A stretch of 64,000 nucleotides of DNA from Podaxis mareebaensis (taxonomy: Eukaryota > Basidiomycota > Agaricomycetes > Agaricales > Agaricaceae): contig JAEUWP010000143.1 of NCBI GenBank assembly GCA_018524725.1, positions 124,001-188,000 of the forward strand, given 5' to 3'. The translations under genes and the position numbers were made by a program. The number at the start of each line of letters is the position of its first letter. Position 1 is the stretch's first letter. Positions 56,607 through 64,000 of this stretch are shown here, in pieces. Under the pieces are notes generated by a model that saw nothing but the letters and a program-made list of their open reading frames with translations, was not told the origin of the DNA and did not search any database.

Positions 56607-59600
56607 CTAGTTCCTATCCCTATCCCTTTTGGCAGCTAGTTTGATATCGTCGAGTGTGATCGACGACCGTTCACACATTCCTCGGAAGATGCCATTCGGG
56701 TTCTCGTACAGACGCTGAGGAGTATCAAATTCCTAATAATTAAGAAAACCAGTCAGTCCAGTGGGCGGAGTCGAGACGACCAAGACGTACGGCAATCTGT
56801 CCCGCATCCAGCACACATATGCGATCATACGATATGATCGTACGTAGTCGGTCTGTAAGGTGCACCGTCGCCGAAAAAAGGGTGATGTCGTTAGGGTTAA
56901 CTGATTGTGCATCTGGTGGGCTGCGCCACTTACGAGCTATACAAAGGATCGTACGGTCTTTGAATTCGTTCGCGATCGTATCTTGAATGTTCCGGTCTGT
57001 TTCATAGTCGACAGATGCTGTTCATTTGGGAACGAGGGAAACCGAGTCGTCAGTTCATCCGGACGGTTTTAATAGATCGAGGCGATAAAAAAATCGCAGG
57101 TGGGTTGAGAACTGAACGTGAATGTGAAATAGGGAAGGGAGGTCAGATGGATGATGGCTGGATATTTGTGTTGCGGCGCGGTCACGCGCCGACCAATTAA
57201 CCCTTTTGTTCATGGAAGCCCGCCAAGCGTCTAACCAACCGGGTAACCATCTAGGCAGATCTTGACCTCCGTCCCTCTGGACGCGTGGGGCAAACCAAAC
57301 CCTCTCTTCGCTCGCCCGTTTGACCCGCCCATTCAATCATTAGCGATGGCGGTGTCCTCGGAACCGAATTTGGTTATGAGGCATGGGGAATAGATGCAGA
57401 TATTCCGCACTTAATTTTGATGCGAAGTATGAGATATGCACAATGCATGGAAACGGAAGAACGTGCGCAAGCCGAGTTAGGTGGGATGCGGCAAGGATGA
57501 CAAAGAAAAACGATTGAAATAAAAGACATAAACCCGGTATGCTCACCTGTAGCTTCGTCCAGGATGATAATTCTCGCGTTTTTGACTAACGCACGAGCGA
57601 GAGAAACGAGTGACCGCTGCCACAGGTTACCAGTCAGTAATTGCGACGCTATGGAAAGGAATATACTTGAAGAACCCTACATACCTGACCGATGGATAAA
57701 TTCGAGCCCTCGTCCTCAATGACGCTGTCTAGGGTGAACCGGTTTGTGGGCGTCTGCATGCCACTACCGCTCGCTGGCTCCTCCTCTTCCGAACTTAAAC
57801 CCGAACCCAAATCCCGTTTGGTTGCTTCCGAAGGTACTAAGTACGACCGCTTCAGTGCATCCCATAGCGTGGCATCGTCGTGGAGATTGAAAGGATCGAG
57901 ATTTGATCGCAGCGTGCCCGAAACTAAAAAATCACGAACCGGCACATACACGAAGGTTATTCAATCAAACGGTGCTTATATTGAAAGGCAACACCCACAA
58001 AGAAGCTAGAAATTGATCCCACTTATGAGCGGCTTGGCGGCTCAAAAAGGAGTGTAGTACTTACGGGATCCTGGGGAATAATAGCAAGGGCATTTCGGAG
58101 ATCAGAAAGTCCTATTTTAGACGTGTCGAGGCCATCAACGAAGATCGAGCCAGAAGAAAGTTCAACAAGTCGATAGAGTGCTGACGAGTAAGGGTTAAGG
58201 CGCTACATTCTTCCTACTCAGTCTGGTTGATGACGTACCCGTCATAATTGAACTCTTCCCAGCACCCGTCCTGTATTTAACAAATGGGTTCCATTCAGTA
58301 TTAACACCACAGAACCCACAATTGACTACAAACCTTCCAACGATACCGATTTTCTCACCAGCCCGTACATTCATAGAAATACCTTTGAGCACTGGCGGCA
58401 GCCCTGGTCGATAACTTAAGAACACGTCCCTCAGTTCAACACGTCCTTCCGCCGGCCATAGGGCTTGGGGCTTCGTTTCGGGTATCTCATAGGGTGCTTC
58501 TTGTTCGACTCCCTTCGCGTAGTGGACGATTCGTTCTACTGAATTCATGTTATTCTCGACTTCCGCGCTCTGGCGAACCATGAAACCAAACCTGAATACC
58601 CAACGCATCAGCCGATCCGTGGGACCATCACATGAGACATGACTTACGCTTGCTGTACACTCAGAATGTATGACAGAACCAGACCAGTCTGGGAGGGCGA
58701 AATCGTAAAGCGAGTTCCAACGCTCAACATGCCAACTGTGAATGTTAGTAGTGCACCAAGGAAGTCCAACCGAATACCGAGCCACCGCTGTCACTCAAAT
58801 TAGTTCCGAGCTGAACATTATATACAGCAAGTCAAATCAAACCTGGTTGGTCACAGTCAACCAATACGCTCGGTTTTCGATATCAACACGGTTCTCATTG
58901 TCGCGCTGGAATCTCTCGACCTCTCCGTAAGCTCGGATCGTAGCCAGGCCGGATAAACTCTCAGAGAAGTGAGAGTACAGGGATGACCTCAATATGGAAT
59001 CTGATTGATGCACGTGAGTCGACACTTCAGAACTGTATCAAATGTAAATCATACCAAGTCTCTGGAAATAGCAACGGTGTCAGAAAACCTGTCTAAACCA
59101 GACAAGAAGACTGCGGACGAACCTTGAGCTCACGAGCACTGGCTCGATAAAACGCAGCAGCATACATGTAGGCCGTAAGAATGACGACGACCGCGATAAG
59201 AAACCAGGGTAATACGATTGATATAAGGATGATGGCTCCAAGGATAGACGAAAATGTCATCGAGAATAGCCGTAATGAATCTATTTGGATACCCTTCATA
59301 CGGGGTTCTCTGACAGGAAAGAACTGACGAACCTCCCAATAGATTGTCCATGTTGTCGACATCTGAACATCCCGGTTCAACTTCAGTTCAAGATCAATAT
59401 CCTGTTAACTGCGTACCTTTTGCAAACCGGTTCATGATCCGACCCAAGGGCTAGCCCGCCACTTAGATACCTGAATTTCAATTGACATTATAATAACTCA
59501 CTGTTGTTTCAAAGAAAGACATCGGCGCGTGCATGACCCGCTCAATGGCAGCCTGAAACGCAATGAGCGCTAGGAGGGCTTTGGGTTATGAGCAACCAAC

Positions 59601-62600
59601 CTTGTGCAACCGTTGTGAAGCAAAGAATGTTAGCATTGCAAGCACGCTGAACATGAAAAAGCCTGCAACGGCCTGAGACAGCCCCAGGGCTGCGTAGACG
59701 CCCATCTACCAAGACATTAATTGGGCAAAACCGAACACCCAAGAACACTCACATAAAAGCCTTGCGGCCGATGGAAGGTCCTTGACCAAACATCAGGGTA
59801 CGTCACAGGGCACGTTTCATGAAACTCACATTTCTTGCCACCAAACCAACCTGGATCACGATCAAAAGTCAAAACGAGGCGCAGAGCATCACAAACCTTG
59901 AGCTCACCAATACGATGATAGCACAGTCGCTCCCTGCATCAAGATCATTGCCAGGATCAGCATAGGGATAACAACCTCTCCAGCGCCGGCCTTCATATAT
60001 TCTTTATACACTTCCCAACTGATAGCGCCAGTGTTACGCTCCTCTGTCTGCATCAGCGCCTTTCCAGCAATTGCTTTCTTGCCAACCTTCTCCTCCTTGA
60101 GATCATCCTTCACCTCTTCTTCCTCTTCTTTTTCCTCCTCTTGTTCCTTGGACACGAATTCGTTGACGAACCGGGAGAACTCTTTTCCACTACTCATGAG
60201 TTCCGCATATGTTCCCTGTTCTGCGATTCGGCCGTCTGAAAGGACGTAGATGTAATCCACATGAGGAAGGAAATGGAGCGCATGCGTGACGAGTATTCTG
60301 GTTTTTCCTGAAAGTGTCGTCTGTAACACGTTTTGGAAAACTGCCTTGCCAACGTGAGCATCTAGCGCCGAGAGCGGGTCCTGTTGAGTAGGTGAGTGAT
60401 GGAGGATCCAGGGGACTTTTCCTGGCGGCTCACATCAAAGATTTGTATGTCAGTGTTGCAATAAATAGCACGACAAATGTTGACCCTTTGTTTCTGTCCG
60501 CCAGACAAGGAAATACCCTGATACGATGAGGAATCAGAACGCGTGCTCCTCTTCCTTGAGCGTTGATAAACGTTTCGCCCACCTTCTCTCCGACCTCAGT
60601 TAGGTCTCCGTTCGGCAACATAGCGAGATCAGGCTCCAAACACGCATCCTTAACCGCCTTCCAGTATCGCTCCCCTTCAAATGGCCGACCGAAACAAATG
60701 TTTTCGCGAACAGTAGCGTTCTACGAGATATTAGTCTAACAACAGACAGCCGGGAATGACCCATACCTGGATCCATGCGCTTTGCGAACAATATCCTACA
60801 GTGCCTCCGAACGTGACCTTTCCGGATGTACGGCGCATTTCTCCGATGAGCCCCTGTAGAAGGGATGTCTTCCCGCTTCCAACTGAACCCACGATTGCAA
60901 CCAGCTTGCCCCGCGGAATTTCAAGATTGATGTTGGACATCCCGAAAACCTTCTCCGCATCCCCAACTTTTTCATCCCCTGCGGCATTCCTCGGTTTGCC
61001 TTTATCATCTTTGCCCGTTCTACCTTGAGAGAAGCGGTGAGATTTCTTCTTAGGGCCAGACTTTTCGTCATTAGGCGCTGGCGCATCCCAAGTGAAGGAT
61101 GCATCCTCAACACGTAGAGCAACGTCCAGGCTAGGGTCGATGATGCGGGTTTCCTCAAGCAGCTCAGCCTTGAACACGTCGTTCAGGCGACTGATAGCCT
61201 GAGCAGCATCTGCAATCGAACTAAGCGAAACGGCTACCGAGGGCGATAAGTATGAGCCAATTGGAAGTAAAGCGTTAGTCACTCACGCAGAAACATCAAT
61301 GGCAGTCGGAGTAAAGTGAAAAGAGTAAGGGAGGAGAAGATGACCGCAGGATCCAGTCGATGTCCAGAAACCGAATAAACGACGAATGAGATAACTGATG
61401 CGAGGACGGGCATACTCATGGCCACCGCGTTGTTTGCAGAGCGTATAAGCAAGAGTGTACGCAAGTACCTGCAAAGCAAAGCAAAGTGATTAACACCTTT
61501 CTTCCCGATAGCAAAACAAAAACACGTACTGCATCTCCCTCTTGCGATAATCTGCGATGCGAGCGAGGAACGAGTTTTCCCAAGCGAAGAACTTGATGAC
61601 TTTCATACCCCCAAGGAGCTCTTGCAAAAGTTTGGCCCTCTTGTCCGTCCAGAACATACTCTTCTTGCGAAATGCGAAAAGCCGCCTCATGACCCGGGTT
61701 TGTAAGGGGGTCATGAGGATAAAGAATCCGAAACCAGCCAACGCCGAAGGTCCTAGGTTGACCAATAAGAGGATCAAGCATATGAGCATTTGTATTGGTG
61801 CAGTCCAGGACTAGAACATACTGTGAACAAACCTCCTAAGAAAAAATGAAAAATTTCTCGTACCATGTGAAAGAAACCGGCGCAGAAATCGATCCGAGAT
61901 ACATCAGTGGAAATATGGTTAACCAGTTTGCCATTGGTGAGGGAAGAACGAGCACGAGAGGTAAGCTTAAGCGATCGAGAGTAGATAGCAGTGATGAGAC
62001 CACCACGGACTAACACGCCTGTGGATGTGCTGCGATAGAAGAAATGATGCACGCAAAGAGACGCGCATACTTGCATGATCAGCAGGCAGAACACCAGCCC
62101 TATACCCTTCCCAATTGTAGGTATTGGATTTGTATGGAAATGCCGTCCTGCATAGGACTCTGACCCGAAATTAATGATGGCCTACGGAAATTAGCACCGT
62201 GATATTATTAAACACTAAAAAGATTGCAACATACCTTCACGACCAGAGGACTGGTTACTTGTGCAGTATCTGATATCAACTTCAACAGACCACCTGTCCA
62301 AAACCACCACTTGACGCTATCATTGATCGCCCAGACAAGGCTGGGTCGCCTCCTGCCTGTTTTATTTCTCCATTCCTCTTCCAGCTCCCTTCTCCGACCC
62401 TTGAGTGTCCACCAAATGGTTCTCCATCCAGGGCTAATGTCCCCAGCAGCCAGACGCGCATTGTACTCCTTCACTTCCCTAGATCTCCGATCGTATGATG
62501 CATTTATTTTCTCCGCAATTTTCGCTGCCGCACGACTATCTTGCAACTTGTATAGATCAGAAGCCTCGAGTGGACGTGCATATCCTAAGCCCAAAAGGGC

Positions 62601-62887
62601 CGTTATCCAATTGAATGTCAGAAGCGAGAAGAACGACGCAGTTGCTTCTGGAATCAATTCGGAGTCGTCGAGAGAAGCTTTGGGCGGAGGTGGAGGCTTC
62701 GTTGACGTGAATGGCACACGTTGCCATCTATGTAGAAAGTTAGGTTGCGGTAAGATGAAAAGCAAGCTAGAAAAATGAGGATGACGTACTTTGACCTCTT
62801 ATGTACAGTTACCATCACCTCCTGTTGCTCCAGCTCCTCCTTGCCATCGCCAACCGAACTTGCACTGTCAATATCGCTTTTCGTCAT
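56607..62887 (-). CDS. ABCC-type (MRP/Yor1-like) full ABC transporter
   Basis: Full-length exporter of organic anions or drugs, likely at the plasma or vacuolar membrane. It starts [20 protein letters not shown] without an extra TMD0, so it is of the short Yor1-like type. The first membrane domain includes [20 protein letters not shown] and [23 protein letters not shown]1 has Walker [11 protein letters not shown], signature [10 protein letters not shown] and Walker [15 protein letters not shown] (Asp in place of the catalytic Glu, usual for ABCC NBD1). A charged Glu/Lys linker precedes the second membrane domain ([20 protein letters not shown]). NBD2 has [19 protein letters not shown], signature LSIGQ and Walker B ILDEATASVD with the Glu present. 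The C-terminus is [12 protein letters not shown] 529-nt intron (57018-57546) splits Walker B from the D-loop. About 20 introns in total were not all delimited. Confidence 0.92.
57018..57546 (-). other. Unusually long intron inside NBD2 of the ABC transporter
   Basis: A clean GTGAGC donor after ILDEATA and an AACAG acceptor before SVDYETDR leave 529 nt. Neighbouring introns are 45-90 nt. It contains a GGCGCG-gtca-CGCGCC hairpin near 57174-57189. No long open frame with domain similarity was found inside. Confidence 0.7.
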
Positions 62888-63693
62888 AGTCCTTCAAAGA
62901 AGGTAGAGGAGGACAGACGCAAATGGCAAACGAAAGATATAAAGGATTCCAAAGACCGTGGTGTTCATATGGGTCATGACCGGGTCTTCTTCCGTTGCGT
63001 AATGGTGCTTATTGAGCAGAATGACAGAGTGTATTACACCCACCCCCACCACAAACAATCCCCGCTTTCCCCGCTATAAACCGATTCGTTGTTATTTTGG
63101 TTGTCTGTCCACACGCAACGCGTGGAAGATCGGCATGCAAAAACGAATTCCGACGCGTGTACAGTGGCACTTCCGACACAATTCGGGGACATCTTCTGAG
63201 CCGAGCCAGCTCTTACGCGGCTACACAGCCGACGCAAGGGCATCAACGTGGGAGAATCCTGAGCTTTTCCATAGGGGCCAAAGTTTCCGGGCAACCAGCC
63301 GCTCAGTTTCGTTTCAAGTCTCGCCACCCTGCGTCCTGTCAAGCTGCGGCTCACTAAGCTGAATCAAAATCAAGCTCGCTGAACTCGGGTAAGTGTCATT
63401 CCAAATTGAATGGATTGCTCAGCGTAATTGTCACCGAACCCATAAAAGTTTGCCTCTGTCAACGTTTGGGAACTGGTTCGGCCCTGTCGGTCTTGTTCGA
63501 AAATGTTCCTGGCAGTTCCTAACCCACCATGGTTTTAATCTAGACGCCGAGTGTTAACACGCCAATGGTATCGGAGATCTAGTATTTTTAGATCACTCCT
63601 TATCGGTTGGGCACACCAGTTCATTTGGCACATTGAAAAGAGGAACTTTCAACTCTGGATGTCTGTACGGATAGTGGTGTAGTAGTTTACAAT
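62888..63693. other. Intergenic region, ABC transporter promoter / ARP3 3' end
   Basis: About 800 bp upstream of the transporter start and downstream of the ARP3 stop, both genes on the minus strand. No gene or repeat was recognised. A C-rich patch (CACCCCCACC-like) lies near 63040-63055. Confidence 0.5.
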
Positions 63694-64000
63694 CAGGTAG
63701 CGCTGCCAAAAATCTGGTATCTTCTACAAATGCTGGGCCCAATTTCGTCGTACTGAGCCTTGGTGTGGCAGGAAGTGTAGAAATCAGGCTAGTCAAAGGG
63801 GAATGGATGAATAATCGCCATAAAATGATAATACGGAACACTCACCAAAGAAGCAAGCAGTGAACCACCGAACCAGACGGCATATCTATGCAAGGTTAGA
63901 CTATAAAGCTGAAAGCCACATTCAAGAACGTACCGTTGACGCTTGTGGGAGATGACCTCGACTTCAACGCCAGATGACTATAAGAATGCAGCTAAGTTGC
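63694..64000 (-). CDS. ARP3: Actin-related protein 3 (Arp2/3 complex), C-terminal part only
   Basis: Partial gene, cut by the right window edge. Three terminal exons are visible on the minus strand (63934-63977, 63846-63885, 63694-63788). They join to [20 protein letters not shown], then [20 protein letters not shown] and [18 protein letters not shown]. This is the characteristic ARP3 end: the [13 protein letters not shown] segment is ARP3-specific and RYAVWFGGS is shared with actins. Arp3 nucleates branched actin filaments in endocytosis and polar growth. The 5' part lies beyond 64000. Confidence 0.9.

Overview
This window looks like a nuclear chromosome segment of a filamentous basidiomycete, most likely an Agaricomycete. 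Genes are densely packed on both strands. Almost all are broken by many 45-70 nt GT-AG introns. The gene set is typical of higher fungi: a Git3-like seven-helix receptor, CIA30, homoaconitase, trimethyllysine dioxygenase, an F-box protein with an LRR-like region, and a MYST acetyltransferase. I saw no bacterial operons, CRISPR arrays, tRNA or rRNA genes, and no intact transposon. Gene models come from reading splice sites by eye and joining exons where family similarity and reading frame agree.

Layout, left to right. 1-2 kb: no gene seen. 2-6 kb: RPB5 (-) and SWD2 (+) diverge from a 120 bp spacer, followed by a TRAP-alpha/IRC22-like ER protein (+). 7-10 kb: RAS1 (+) and the complex I assembly factor CIA30 (-). 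10-16 kb: a GPCR (-) and DNA polymerase eta (-). 15.8-21.6 kb: a Rieske/FAD AIF-like oxidoreductase (-), a Prp3_C-like protein (+), the splicing factor SDE2 (-) and a DUF1295 membrane reductase (+). 22-26 kb: C2H2 factor A (+) and an F-box protein (-). 26-33.5 kb: trimethyllysine dioxygenase (+), homoaconitase LYS4 (-) and ILV5 (+). 35-40 kb: C2H2 factor B (-), a complex I 12 kDa subunit (-) and an enoyl-CoA isomerase (+). 41-46 kb: two tandem secreted aspartic peptidases (+). 47.8-56.3 kb: a LAMMER kinase (-), a MOZ-like MYST acetyltransferase (+) and a SANT-like protein (+). 56.6-64 kb: an ABCC transporter (-) and the 3' end of ARP3 (-), which is cut by the window edge.

Functional themes are mitochondrial and amino-acid metabolism (CIA30, the complex I subunit, AIF-like, LYS4, ILV5, TMLHE), transcription and chromatin (RPB5, SWD2, MYST, two C2H2 factors), splicing (SDE2, Prp3_C-like, LAMMER kinase) and signalling (GPCR, Ras). 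The most striking observation is that the two paralogous C2H2 genes, 14 kb apart on opposite strands, share a promoter. Two CCAAT-containing modules, a TATA box and an inverted repeat keep nearly identical spacing in both, and TATA-to-ATG is 138 nt in each. Other points of interest are four microexons (7, 11, 16 and 21 nt), a GC-AG intron, a KAT6-like double PHD in a fungal MYST enzyme, a low-complexity insertion in only one of two tandem proteases, and a probable frameshift in the F-box gene.
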